64,000 nt of DNA from Shinisaurus crocodilurus (Eukaryota > Chordata > Lepidosauria > Squamata > Shinisauridae), in contig CM037877.1 in assembly GCA_021292165.1 (NCBI GenBank), positions 160,537,871 through 160,601,870 of the forward strand, read 5' to 3'. Both the position numbers and the translations under genes were made by a program. A model generated the notes under the pieces. That model saw only the letters and a program-made list of their open reading frames with translations, made no database searches and was not told where the DNA came from. Shown piece by piece: positions 53,060-63,739 of this stretch (positions are counted from its first letter, which is position 1; the number at the start of each line of letters is the position of its first letter).

Positions 53060-53910
53060 TATTTATTATTTATTTAATATATTTATTTACCGCCCATCAG
53101 CCAAAAGGCTCCCTGGGTGGTTTACAAGAGAAACAGGATAAAAACAATAATCTTAAAACCAAAAGTGTCATTAAAATAGAAATAGAAATACAATATAATA
53201 CAATACAATAAAACAAAACAAAAGCAGCCAGATGAATCAGACCGGAGGTACAGTAGTGATAATAAAAATGGGAATAAAAATCTAACCATTAAAATATTGG
53301 GTAAATAAAAAGGTCTTCACCTGGCGCCTGAAGGAATAAAGGGTAGGCGCCAGGCGCACCTCCTTGGGAAGTTGATTCCAGAGATGGGGTGCCACAAATG
53401 AGAAGGCCCTTCCCCTAGTAGGCACTCTCCTAGCCTCTTTTGGAGGGGGCTCTCTGAGAAGGACCTCCGAAGAGGATCTCAGGGTTCAGGTAGGCACGTA
53501 TGAGACGAGGCGTTCCTTCAGATAACCTGGCCCCAAACTGTTTAGGGCTTTAAATGTCAATGTTAGCACTTTGAATGGGGCCCAGACTTCAATTGGTAAC
53601 CAATGTAGTTCATAGAGGACTGGCGTAATGTGTTCTTGTCGGCCAGTCCCCGTTAGCAGCCTCACTGCTCTATTTTGAACCAATTGAAGTCTCTGGACCG
53701 TTTTCAAAGGCAGCCCCACATAGAGCACGTTACAATAGTACAAACGAGAGGTTACCAGAGCGTGAATCACCGTTGCTAGGATCTGCCTGTCCAGATAGGG
53801 TCGTAGTTGGTAAATCAGCCTAAGCTGATAAAAGACGCTCCAGGTCACCAAGTCCACTTGTGACTCCAGTGACAGTTCGGAGTCTAGGAGCACCCCCAAA
53901 CTACAAACCT
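53060..53910 (-). pseudogene. L2/CR1-clade LINE, C-terminal ORF2 and 3' end
   Basis: The minus-strand frame 53899-53486 reads through ORF2 C-terminal motifs: MGVLLDSELSLESQV, RLYYCNVLYVGLPLKTV, QLVQNRAVRLL, LYELHWLPIEV and FKALNSLGPGYL. It then stops. The 3' end at 53060-53300 carries 'ccctgggtggtttacaagag' and (TTTA)n. It lacks the RT catalytic domain (5' truncation). Confidence 0.9.
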
Positions 53911-53915
53911 CAGAT

Positions 53916-54352
53916 GGACAAAGATGATAAAGGGACTAGAAACAAGGCCCTATGAGGAGAGACTGAAAGAACTGGGCATGTATAGCCTTCAAAAGAGGAG
54001 ACTGAGGGGAGATATGATAGCACTCTTCCAGTACTTGAAGGGTTGTCACACAGAGGAGGGCCAGGATCTCTTCTCGATCATCCCAGTTTACAGGACACGG
54101 AATAATGGGCTCAAGATACCCAGATTCCACCTGAACATCAGGAAAAATTTCCTGACTGTTAGAGCAATAAGACAATGGAACCAACTACCTGGGGAGGTGG
54201 TGGGCTCTCCCACACTGGAGGCATTCAAAGTGCAGCTGGACAGCCATCTGTCAGGGATGCTTTGACCTGGATTCCTGCATTGAGCAGGGGGTTGGACTCG
54301 ATGGCCTTGTAGGCCCCTTCCAACTCTACTTTTCTATGATTCTATGACAAAT
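53916..54352 (+). pseudogene. CR1 LINE C-terminal ORF2 plus 3' tail
   Basis: An uninterrupted frame 53924-54265 carries CR1 ORF2 C-terminal blocks: YEERLKELGMYSLQKRRLRG, DMIALFQYLKG, HLNIRKNFLTVRAIRQWNQL and SPTLEAFKVQLDSHL, ending in a stop. The tail is 'gggggttggactcgatggcc' and ATTCTATGA repeats, the classic CR1 3' end. The frame is intact but only ~110 codons of a ~900-codon ORF remain, so it is dead by truncation. Confidence 0.93.
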
Positions 54353-54359
54353 ACTGTAA

Positions 54360-55720
54360 ATGCACCTCAATATTCATTTTGAGGTGCATTTGCAACTCAT
54401 GGACTGAAAGAGCCCAGGCAGTCCTCTGCACTCTTAGTGGAAATCAAGCCTTTCTGGACGTAGTGGGACCTAATTCTTCGTAAACATGCATAAGGCTCAG
54501 GCTGCATTTTTACTCAGACATAGTCAACATCTTGATTCAAGAAGTGCATGACTGCTTTTAAAATGCATGGGGCCCACTTTCTTAGCTTCCAGGTCACAAG
54601 GCACACATGATATCCCAAATGTCAAATGTAAACAATGCACTTCCATTTCTTCACATTTTCTTGACTACCTTTCAGGACTAGAATCTTTCAGGATTCTAAC
54701 AAGAGAATGTGGACCTCATGGTAATACTTTGGTTCATGAGCTGCTGTATGTGTATGCTCTCAATGGACAATAACAATTAGAATTATACAGAAGAAAGGAA
54801 CCATCAGTCACTCAATGGGATTCCAGTTTTATTTGCAGTGGGAAACTGTAGAGAGTATAGGAGAAGTTAATGACATTACCTTGCACAAAATAGCCATTGT
54901 AAGTAATGGTAGGGATGTGCCCTAGATGATGACATTCTCTCAGAAAATGTGACATCACAACATATGGTTAGACTTTGGGTATAAAACAGCAGGATCTGTA
55001 GTTGCCAGGCCGAAAAGACTACAGCTCTCCTGGTTTCCACGTTAGAACTTGACATGTGTGTCACATCACAATTCTTCTCTCTTTGTGTCTAGAGCCTGGT
55101 CTGGATTGCACAAAGGAGATATTCTGCTTCGCTTCCACCTCATAATGCAAAGAAACCCTTGTTAAAGTTTAGATTATAGGGTCTGTTGGCAGCTTTCCTA
55201 TAATGTGTCTTTGATGGAAAGAGAAATTCCATAATAAGCCCATGATGAAAAGCCCATCAATTGAGTTGGTATCACATTGCCATGGCAACAATGTAGTGCT
55301 AATGAAATTGTAACTGGCAGTCATTGTATAAGGAGCATCTTGAAATGGGCTGCATAGAAGGGTGATTTTGATTGGTCGCCAAACCTTTCAAACCTTGGCT
55401 ATAACTTCATGAATACACATACTGCAACTTGCCACATCAGCATCATCCCTTAAAATAACCCATTTCTGCTCCTGACAGTAGTCTCACTCTCACAGGGGAA
55501 ATTATATAACATACCCACTCATCTAAATGTCTAGTGGCACCTGCATAATGATGGTGTCCATGTTTCATGCACCAGTGCAGAGGATATTACATTCAGGCTG
55601 GGATTCAATGTGCCATGTACAGTATTTCTGTGCTATTCAGATTCCCCTACTGATAGCAGTGCCCTCCTGTGCCCCTGAAAACAACAACAACCTGAAGAGG
55701 GAGGGTGGATGGGCTCTAGA
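54360..55720. other. Unique sequence, candidate noncoding element at 55180-55370
   Basis: Repeat-free by inspection. 55180-55370 has 'attccataataagccc', 'cacattgccatggcaacaat' (an RFX/X-box-like GCCATGGCAAC) and 'agtgctaatgaaattg', and is the most enhancer-like part. No gene. Confidence 0.35.
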
Positions 55721-55721
55721 C

Positions 55722-55856
55722 AGGGCCGGCATCAAGGGTAGGCATAGTCGGGTACTTGCTGAGGGCCCGCATGCTAGCAGGGGCCCATTGACAAGAGCCC
55801 CCTGGAGTTGCTCCTCCTCCTCACCACCACTGCACTCTGCTTGTTAGGAACACAGG
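55722..55856. mobile_element. hAT-like element end (CAGGGCCGGC), partial
   Basis: Starts at 55724 'cagggccggcatcaagg' after 'gctctaga'. The sub-terminal region is similar in type to family D. No matching right end was found. Confidence 0.45.
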
Positions 55857-56036
55857 AAGCTGCCTTATACTGAGTCAGAGCCTTGGTCCATCTAGCCCAG
55901 TACTCTCGACACTGACTGACAGCAGCTCTCCAGGATTTCTGGCAGGAATTTTTCCTGCCCTACATGGAGATGCTGGGGATCAAACCTGGGACACTCTGCA
56001 TGCAAAGCAGTACCAGTGAGCTACGGCCCCTTGCTC
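55857..56036 (-). mobile_element. tRNA-derived SINE (different family from Sauria)
   Basis: On the minus strand: A-box-like 'tagctcactggtactgc', anticodon-loop region 'tttgcatgcagagt', B-box-like 'ggtttgatccc', then a body ending 'gaagcttcctgtgttcc' type text ('aaggcagcttcctgtgtt'). It has full tRNA-like head organisation. The tail beyond is short. Confidence 0.8.
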
Positions 56037-57129
56037 AGGCCCTTCTGTGTCCCGGACAACAGTGGCAGTGAGAAGGAGGAGCATCAGATGCCGTTGCTTA
56101 CTTGCTTCATTGGCTCGCCACGTCTCAAGGAAGCAAGCTGAAGAAAGATTCAACTGCCAGTCCTGTCAGCTTTTGTATGCAGAATGGGAGGGGTGCCAAC
56201 TTGTTCTTTGCCTCAGGCAGAAAAATGTCTTGGGCCAGCCTCACTCTGGGTCATAGGCAGTTGAGCACACAAGGAGCTGAGCTTCAGCAGGACTGAGACT
56301 GGAGTTGGAGGATAGCGTGCTGGAGAACGAAGGTCAGTCCAGAAGCAGAGCCAACTGCAGACCAGGGTTGGGGCCAAGGAGTCTATCCAAGGTGGTTCTG
56401 GCGCAGGTATGGAGGCAAATGGATACAGAGACACAAGGCCAGCTGAAGACATTTTGCCACCTGAGGTGGACCTCCACACTTCCTCTTCCTTCACCACCTC
56501 CAGCTTCTTCCTCTTCCTCTTCCACCTCACATCTGCAGCAGACAGCAGTGCTGTGACTGCCCTGCCACTTGCTGCTGCTGCTGCTGCTCCTCCTCCTCCT
56601 CTCCAGGCAGTCGCAGGAGCACCATTTTCTCAGCAGGGCAAAGCAGAGCACCTACTGCTGAGTCCGACACTATCCATGCCTTTCCCCACAATGCATCACT
56701 CTGAGGAAGGATGTGGCTGTCCTTCCTCAAAGAGTGAGCCACGGTGGGATGAGGTCTGAGTTGACTCCGGACTCAGCTGTAAGACCACTGCTATTGTTGC
56801 TTTGCCATGGTGGGGACAAAGGGTTTTGTGGTGTGTGTTTTTTTTTACAGTTTGCCTTGATGCAGCAAGGTGGCAATAGCGCTGCTATGGCTGAGTGTGG
56901 GCAGCAGGCCATTTCAGCTCTTGCCCCAACTCCTTGCTCTCTAAGAAAGAACGTAGATGTCATTTTTTTTAGAGAGTGTGATCCTGGGGCAACATATGAG
57001 AAGGTGCCAGCCACCAGGAGTGCACGATGAGTTTCCCGCTCCTGTGGAACTTATCCTAATCCTTGACACGACACACAAGGAAAAAGGAATGGGGAGGGAA
57101 GAAGGGGGAATATGAATGATTACTCCTGG
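56037..57129. other. GC-rich mixed repeats, no gene
   Basis: Open frames on both strands (Ser/Leu- or Glu-rich) follow CTG/CTC-rich composition (56570-56610). 'gggccagcctcactctggg' near 56230 resembles a hAT end. No domain or splice structure recognised. Confidence 0.4.
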
Positions 57130-57358
57130 CAGGGCTGGTGGAATGGCCCTGCGCTCCCTCTCTTCTCCCTCTGCACAGCCTGCTGGAATGGCTGGTGGTG
57201 GTGACAGTTGAGGGAGGAGGAGCCATCATGAGGGAGGCCTTTCAGCAGGGCTGGTGGAATGGCCCTGCGCTCCCTCTCTTCTCCCTCTGCACGGCCTGCT
57301 GGAATGGCTGGTGGTGGTGACAGTTGAGGGAGGAGGAGCCATCATGAGGGAGGCCTTT
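57130..57358. repeat. 116-bp tandem duplication, nearly identical copies
   Basis: Copy 1 is 57130-57245 and copy 2 57246-57358. Only one clear substitution is seen ('gcacagcc' versus 'gcacggcc'). Both begin 'cagggctggtggaatggccc'. Confidence 0.97.
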
Positions 57359-57726
57359 AATGAAGGAAATCCTGCAGAAAGCAGGCATGGATCACTGTTT
57401 GTGATATGCATTCATGCAGCTTGCACAATGTTTTCTGCACTGAAGTGCTATTGCTACTGGAAAGTTGTCCCTCAGCCCTGACTCCTCAGATAGTTGCCCT
57501 CTACCAAGGCCTCTCTGCTCAGGTGTTCTCTCTCACTTCGGGATCTAGCAGCCAGTTGTGATGGGTAAGGTGGCCACTTACTTTGGTATGATTCACCGAA
57601 AAAGAAGAAAAAAGTGGACACCAATTTCCATAGAATTTACACATGTTAATGTATATATATGGACAGAAATTTAGGAAGAGGTATTATAATTTAAATAGAA
57701 ATAGAGTATATCACACCATAGAGTTC

Positions 57727-57844
57727 TATCCAATGTTGGTCCTACTTAGAGTAGACCCATTGAGCTGAATAGGACATAAGTTGGTCATGATTAAAGTCCC
57801 ATTTATTTCCATGGGTCTACTCTAAGTAGGACCAACATTGGATA
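57727..57844. mobile_element. Palindromic MITE (family G), near-intact
   Basis: Outer 30+ bp arms are identical as inverted repeats, starting 'tatccaatgttggtcctact'. The centre is 'gaataggacataagttggtc'. This is the uninterrupted relative of 425-640. Confidence 0.8.
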
Positions 57845-57859
57845 CAACCAATAGTCTGG

Positions 57860-58080
57860 AAGACTGTGACCAGGCGACCAACGTGCCTTGCTCAGTCTGC
57901 TGTCCTGGTACTGTTGATGGACAACTTGAAGGCCCAGCTCTTCCTTCTGATGGTTTATACCAGACTTGGACTGGACAGCCCTTCAAACAGAGGATGCCTT
58001 CAAAATAAAGGATAGTCCTCTGGCAGCCCTTCAAATTGAGGACTGTCCTTTGTAAAAGAGGACACATGGGGACTTCTGTA
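57860..58080 (-). repeat. Repeat family H, inverted copy
   Basis: 'cagcccttcaaacagaggat', 'ggatagtcctctggcagccc' and 'tcctttgtaaaagagga' are the reverse complement of 5215-5290. Confidence 0.75.
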
Positions 58081-58104
58081 GCCTTTCTTATGGTGGGTTA
58101 GTAC

Positions 58105-58250
58105 CAGTGCTTTTTTTCTGGAGAAAAGGGTACCGGAACTCTTGGATTACATTTCCTCGGGAGTAGATGGCGATTAAATTGTAAGGCAATTAATAGAAGA
58201 AAAGGTGCTGGAACTCAGTTCCGGTGAGTTCCACCAGAAAAAAAGCCCTG
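58105..58250. mobile_element. hAT-type MITE, perfect 8-bp TSD
   Basis: Starts CAGTGCTTTTTTTCTGG and ends CCAGAAAAAAAGCCCTG. Flanked by GTTAGTAC at 58097-58104 and 58251-58258. The inner inverted 'ggtaccggaactc' folds back. Confidence 0.93.
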
Positions 58251-58259
58251 GTTAGTACT

Positions 58260-58835
58260 ACAACAGATCAGCAGTTCCTGAATAGGAATTGGCAGCTTCC
58301 ATGAGCTCCAGGGCCTTTGCCTCTTTGCTGAGAATTATCATGTTTACATGGAAATAGTGTATAAAATCTGTCAAATACTTGCTAGTTTTTATGTTCACTT
58401 CATAGTGATGTTGGCAGGATAAATATGTACCCCCCCCCCCAATTACTTAGATCACATGAATATTCACACACAACATTCCCCTGGCTGCTGCTTCATTGTG
58501 GTCTCTTATTTTACCAGCAGCTTCTTCTTCGCTTGGATGATACCACCCAATCAGGGATCACACGGTGAATTTGATAATATCACTATGGAACAACTGATGG
58601 GATGACTTGACCAAATAAAAGAAAAAAACCACAATCAGTAAAATGTAGTTATGTCACTAGGGGTTAATGAGGGAAATTGAGAGACAAGTCAGAGACATTT
58701 AAACAAATATCCAAATGTTTCATAAGGAGTTACCCGCCCTCCCCAAAACTAAAACTTTTCAGGATTGGAAAAAAAGAATTATGAAAACAATTAGTGGTTT
58801 GGGTTCAAACCTGGTTATTAAAAAAAAAAAAAATT
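58260..58835. other. Unique sequence with C-run at 58430-58440
   Basis: No gene or identified repeat. Confidence 0.4.
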
Positions 58836-58839
58836 GGCA

Positions 58840-59345
58840 CAGCACAGTGGAATTCTTATTCCGTCCGATGGGTAGGAACGGGCCAATCTGTCTGTTCCAT
58901 TCAGCTTCCCATTTTTCCGATCTTAAGTACGGTTTGGCTCAGTTCTGCATCAATTTATAAATTGTATTTTTAAAATCCTGCACAGAACTTTGCATGCATT
59001 TTCATGTGCCCTTCTCCTACTAGATGCATTTCTGTGCACTTTTTTTGCTAATGTATGGATTTTGCAAGCTGTTTCCCATATAATAATGCATTTCTATGTG
59101 TTACTGTAACTATTGTGAGCATTTTTATGTACACATTTTTGTAGCGTACAGATTTTTGTGCACACTGTTCTGCCTTGCCTGCATTTCTGTGCATATATAT
59201 ATATATATTTGAATAGAGAACTGTACACTACTCTGTTTTGGCTTGCATATTGTTTTGGCAGGTACGAACTTGGTAAATTCATGTACAAATTCAGACAGAG
59301 TGAATTCCTCGCCCAACCCTACGTGATGAGGGCATGTGTTTGACT
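58840..59345. repeat. Repeat family J, third large copy
   Basis: Units of 'tgcattttcatgtgc', 'tgcatttctgtgcac' and similar, with an (AT)n run at 59194-59208, ending 'gaattcctcgcccaacccta'. Same lexicon as 45373-45830 but more decayed. Confidence 0.6.
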
Positions 59346-59349
59346 TCAT

Positions 59350-60369
59350 TTTCCAATGGATAGTCTTCTTGCCAAGAAGTGTGTGATTCTGCCTTATCTG
59401 TAAAGAAGGCAAGCATATTCCCCTTCCCTGTGAATATCAAGAAGAATGGCTCTCTTCCTTCACAAGAATGAATTCTTGGAAGGTTTTGCCTCCTGGGAAT
59501 GTCTACCCTTGCTGCAATGGTTTCCACTCGTCAGTTAACAATGACAGATTTACATTCTCTGACCATCAAGCTGCTGTTCATTTGCATGCCTGCTAAGTAG
59601 TAATAAACCTGTCTACAGTAATTAAAAGCAATATAATAAGAGATGCAATATATTAATTAGAAATAATATTTCATGGTTTTGTAGACCCTTCCCCTTGAAG
59701 AATTTAGAATCACAACAGCCCTGTTATGGACATAAAATACGATTAGCCTTGGTGTTATCTCAGATAGGAGGCTTAATATGAAAATGCTGTCCCTTGAGTG
59801 GGTTATTATTACCCTGCATAGCTATTTGCAGAATTGTGAAGCATCAGTGCCCATGAACCAGAGATTCTGGCAGTGGGGTCCATTCCAGGTACCTTTTTCT
59901 TTGTGCCACTCTGGTAGGTTGCCAGAAGAGGCCTGCTTTTTGCTGCACTTCAGGGCCACCACTGCAGGTGGCCGGAGGGTGGTATTGCAGCCACCAGCCC
60001 AGTGAGAATCAGGTGACATAAGGAGCCAATAGGATTCCGCCTGGTCTTATGAAGCTGCTGACTGTGGCCCACTGGCCATGATAATACTACTATCAATGTT
60101 CACAAGTTTCAAGTTTAGTAAGCAGTGAGGGAAAGCATCCCATAAGTGACTTATAGCTCTCTTTAAAGAACAATTTGTGTTAAAATTCCCTTCATGTGGA
60201 ATTTGCACTCTGTTCAATGCATTAAAGATGAAATGCTAGCTTTGGGCCTCTTGATGTTGCACCTTATTACTTCACTTTAGTTGTAGTTGGACAACCACAT
60301 CTTAAAGATATGTAGTGGCACACAGGCAATGTGTTCTTGTGCAAAATGCATAGATTTCCCCATGTGTAG
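59350..60369. other. Unique sequence, no gene recognised
   Basis: 59560-59790 is AT-rich and repeat-free with many ATTA cores ('gtaattaaaagcaatataat', 'tattaattagaaataat'). It could be regulatory. No ORF with a domain. Confidence 0.35.
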
Positions 60370-60377
60370 CTTGTCAT

Positions 60378-60940
60378 CAGGTCCGGCGCTACCGCTAGGC
60401 AGACCCAGGCGGCTGCCTAGGGTGCGTGGCGGAAGAGGGCACAGAAACGCTGCGCTCCTTCCTCGCCGCCGGCGCGCTCCTGCCCTGCCTGCCGCCTCCG
60501 CCGCGCCTCCCCGCCCGCCCACCGCTGCCGCCGCCGCCGCCGCACCTCCCCACCCCGCGCGCGCGCCCGCCCGCTACCTACCTACCTACCTTCGCGTCGT
60601 TTCTGGAGCCCCGCCGGCATTGTTTTGGCGGGAGGAACCAGGGCAACAGGGCTTAAACAGCCCTGTTGCCCTGGTTTCCCCGGCAAAAAAAAAAGCACGG
60701 GGGTCCCGTCGCGTTCGGAGGAGGAGGCGGCGGCAGCAGCAGCAGCAGCCAGCAGCCAGCAGCCAGCATCGGGGGGGGGGAAGGTAGGTGGTGGTGGTGG
60801 CTGGCGGCGGCGGCGGCGGCGGCGCGGGGGGGGGTTGCAGAGCAGGGCTGCTTTGCTCCGGAGCCCCCCCCACTGGCACGAGAGGGGGGGCGCTAAATAT
60901 AATTTGGCCTAGGGCGCCAAACAGCCCTGCACCGTTCCTG
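60378..60940. mobile_element. Non-autonomous hAT element (family D), 563 bp, perfect 8-bp TSD
   Basis: Starts CAGGTCCGGCGCTACC and ends CCCTGCACCGTTCCTG. Flanked by CTTGTCAT at 60370-60377 and 60941-60948. The interior is CpG- and GGC/GCC-rich, with a central foldback ('gggcaacagggc' against 'gccctgttgccc'). Related to 29293-30389 at both ends but with an unrelated-length interior. The Ala/Pro/Gly-rich frames are compositional. Confidence 0.92.
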
Positions 60941-60949
60941 CTTGTCATG

Positions 60950-61287
60950 GAAAGGTTGGGAAAACTGCATCTTCTGAAATTTCTTCTTCAAAATAACAGG
61001 AAGGCCTAGAATCCACAGGCAAAGAACAATCTTCAGTATTGGCATGTGTCATGGAAGGTTTAGAGGACACACCAGTCAGGAAGCTTGACAACCACTTTAT
61101 TGTCTTTCTTAAACAAGAACAGAACAGCAACGGGAAACTCCTGACTCCTCCCAGATACAACTAAGTCCAGTGCCATCTAGTGACTAAACTATATAATGAC
61201 ACTATCCATACAGCATACAATATTGTATGAGATGTAACAGTGGCTGGCATATACTGTGGTGACGAGAACTGGCTTTTGTCCAGAACA
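60950..61287. other. Sequence adjoining repeat I, with a CTCF-like motif
   Basis: GTGCCATCTAGTG at 61170-61182 resembles the reverse CTCF core. 'ccactttattgtctttctt' could be an antisense polyadenylation region of an old LTR. Unresolved. Confidence 0.35.
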
Positions 61288-61560
61288 AGAATGAGTCTAA
61301 CAATCAGAGCCTTTCTACACAAGGCTATCAATCCGCTGTATCTTCTTTCAGTTTTGTTGCAGAATTGAGATCTGAGCACTACATGAAGAGCATTTCCTTT
61401 TCTGCTTTTCTGCTATATAACCTCTAGGTGGCACGGTGGTATACTGGAATAGTGCAATTACACAAATGAGAAAAGTATTTTCTTTTGCTTTCACAAATAA
61501 TACCACATTTTCCCTGCTCTAAAAAAAAACCTCACTGAAAGTGCTGTTTAAAAACAGAAG
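61288..61560 (-). repeat. Dispersed repeat family I, inverted copy
   Basis: Reverse complement of 12840-13110 over the full length ('gaattgagatctgagcacta', 'attttccctgctc'). Contains CCTCTAGGTGGCAC at 61421-61434, close to the CTCF core. Confidence 0.65.
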
Positions 61561-61675
61561 CAAAACTACAGGGTCATGATGTCATCTAAAGAACCTGTAA
61601 GCAACTGTGAGTTGACAAGCACACACTAAATGCCTCATGTAGACAAGGTCTAAGAGTGTCAGATATGGTTTACTT

Positions 61676-61810
61676 CAGCCTTCCCCATCCTGGTGCTCTT
61701 TAGATGTTTGGACTTCAACTTCTATCAGTGACAGCCAGCAAGGCTAATTGCCAGAAATTCTAGGAGATGCAGTCCAAAACATCTGGAGGGCACCAGGTTG
61801 AAGAAGGCTG
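61676..61810. mobile_element. hAT-type palindromic MITE (family A), 6/8 TSD
   Basis: Starts CAGCCTTCCCCATCCTGG and ends CCAGGTTGAAGAAGGCTG. Flanks GTTTACTT (61668-61675) and GTTTACAA (61811-61818) match at 6 of 8. Confidence 0.88.
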
Positions 61811-61819
61811 GTTTACAAC

Positions 61820-63735
61820 CTAAGATCTACAGAAGTGGTGCTTGTGACAAGTGCTACTGAATCTAGGGTTGGATTCTTTAGTCACTGAAGGAAATTTAAT
61901 CTGAGGTAATCCAAGTTGCTCCAAAGAATGTGGTCAAACTTCCATTTTATGAAGACAGTTGCCAACAGCACCTCAACACTTACAGGTGCAGAATGGAGCC
62001 TTGTCCTCCATTGCCTTATTTGGTCTTTCTATGCACAGAGTTCTGTGCTCTGGCATAGTTGCTGCAAATATCCTTTGTAAGGCAATCAGAGCCCTATTCA
62101 TGGAGTAATTGGTCTCCATGCATTCTTGAAATGCATGGAGGCATTGTAGCTCCACTCCCCACATTCTCCACATGTTCAGCAGCTGAGCATGCTTAGAATC
62201 CTCCATATGATAGGGGAATCCAGATTGCATAGGGTTCCCGGTCACATGCGGCTGTGGTTATATTCATGTTGCTGATATAATGCCGCATGTCCTAAGATTA
62301 TGCCAGTGTGGTGGGTATTTTAGGCTTCATCCTGACACTTGCTTATTGCCATATGACTCAGAGAGGCTCAGACCTTAACTCCCTTACTTGAGGATATTTT
62401 ATGTTGTTAGCAATGTCTGAAAAGATGAGTTGTGTGAGTGCAACAGTGCAGAATCTCAGGCTTATCTCTATGGGAGGTCATTGTGACACAATAAGAAATG
62501 TTAATACAGTTCTGCAGTGAATAGTAAATCTGTCATTCTCCTATGAATGGCAAATCTGGTGTTAAGTGAAGCAGGCAGATTAGTAGAATATTGCTTTCTG
62601 GAGATCATTGGATGTATGCCATATAAGACCACTTTCCCCCTTTTCAAATGGTACATTTGTGTGTGTCAAAACATTTAAAGCAAAAGGCTTAAATATGTAC
62701 AGTCAATTCGTGTGGTTTTGTATAGCAATCCAGTCAATTTGCAAGGGTTGGTCAGTTGGAGAATGGATCACCTATTGCTACAAATTGTGCCAGCATCTAT
62801 GTTCACAAAAGCAGCAATAGGTTGGCACAAGTCTGTCGTTGTTTGTGCTAGAATTATATTGGGCTAAAAATCCCAAGCCCCAGTATGGAGACATTCCTTG
62901 AATGGAATGTTTGAACCCATGAAACAATTTTTATTTGCTATTGCCAGTTTGCAAATTAATCTATTAATTAACCAACAAAAATAAATACTTATAAGGCAAT
63001 GGTTTGAAGATTATGATGGGCAGGATTTAAAGCTGGGATCATGACTTCTCTTCAGGAGAGGTGAAAGTCACTGAAAGGTACAGGAAGATGTATGGAGAAA
63101 CAGCTAGGTGCTGAGAAGGAATGGGGGAAAGAATATATTAATTAGAAACTTCCCAACATTCCTGGGATTAAGGTAGCAACTTCAGATCAGGCCCAGCATC
63201 AACAACAGTAGGGTTGCCACCTGTTCCTTATTTCAACAAGAGGTTCCATATTCAGTATTAAGATGTATTATTACTAAATAAAGAACCGTTCCTTGAAACA
63301 AGGAACAGATGGCAAAACTAGTCAGAAAGCTGCTGAGGTCAAAGTGCCCAGGCAGAGCCCACTGCTGCTGACTCCTGCCCTGGCCCACCATTTTAATTTC
63401 CCATAATGCCCCCAACATAGCGTGGTGAAAAATTAAAATGGTTGTCTGCAGCCCACCAATGTAAAAGGGTACTTTGCTGAAGGTGTTGGAATATGCGATC
63501 AGAAGTTGTCAGCTCTGCAGGGAGGGTTTTTTAAGTTGATTGCCCAGTAAAGGGTTAAAATAGACTGTTATAGTCTAGTTAAAGGGCAAAGGCAGAAACC
63601 AAGTTTCTCTGAGAAGTCACGGGGTAGGGTTCAGTGAAGCAAACCACTTGATTGAATCAGGGGAGAGAATGCTGGATGTTGACTAGCAACAAGTCAGAAA
63701 TTCCATTCTCTCTATCTCTTACAGTTAGACTGGTC
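61820..63735. other. Unique sequence, no gene recognised
   Basis: Mostly AT-rich and repeat-free. Short frames at 61973-62245 and 62608-62820 have no recognisable domain. A small patch at 63205-63300 ('ccttatttcaacaagagg') may be a family H remnant. Confidence 0.35.
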
Positions 63736-63739
63736 CTAA

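Noticed and set aside
53924..54265. Short intact protein gene
   Set aside because: Sequence is the C-terminal end of CR1 ORF2 followed by the CR1 3' tail.
55857..56036. Functional tRNA gene (minus strand)
   Set aside because: A- and B-box-like motifs are present, but the body and flanks are those of a SINE and no clean cloverleaf with acceptor stem is seen.
60287..60787. 166-codon Ala/Pro/Arg-rich frame
   Set aside because: Runs into a GC-rich hAT element with an exact target duplication; translation is simple-sequence.
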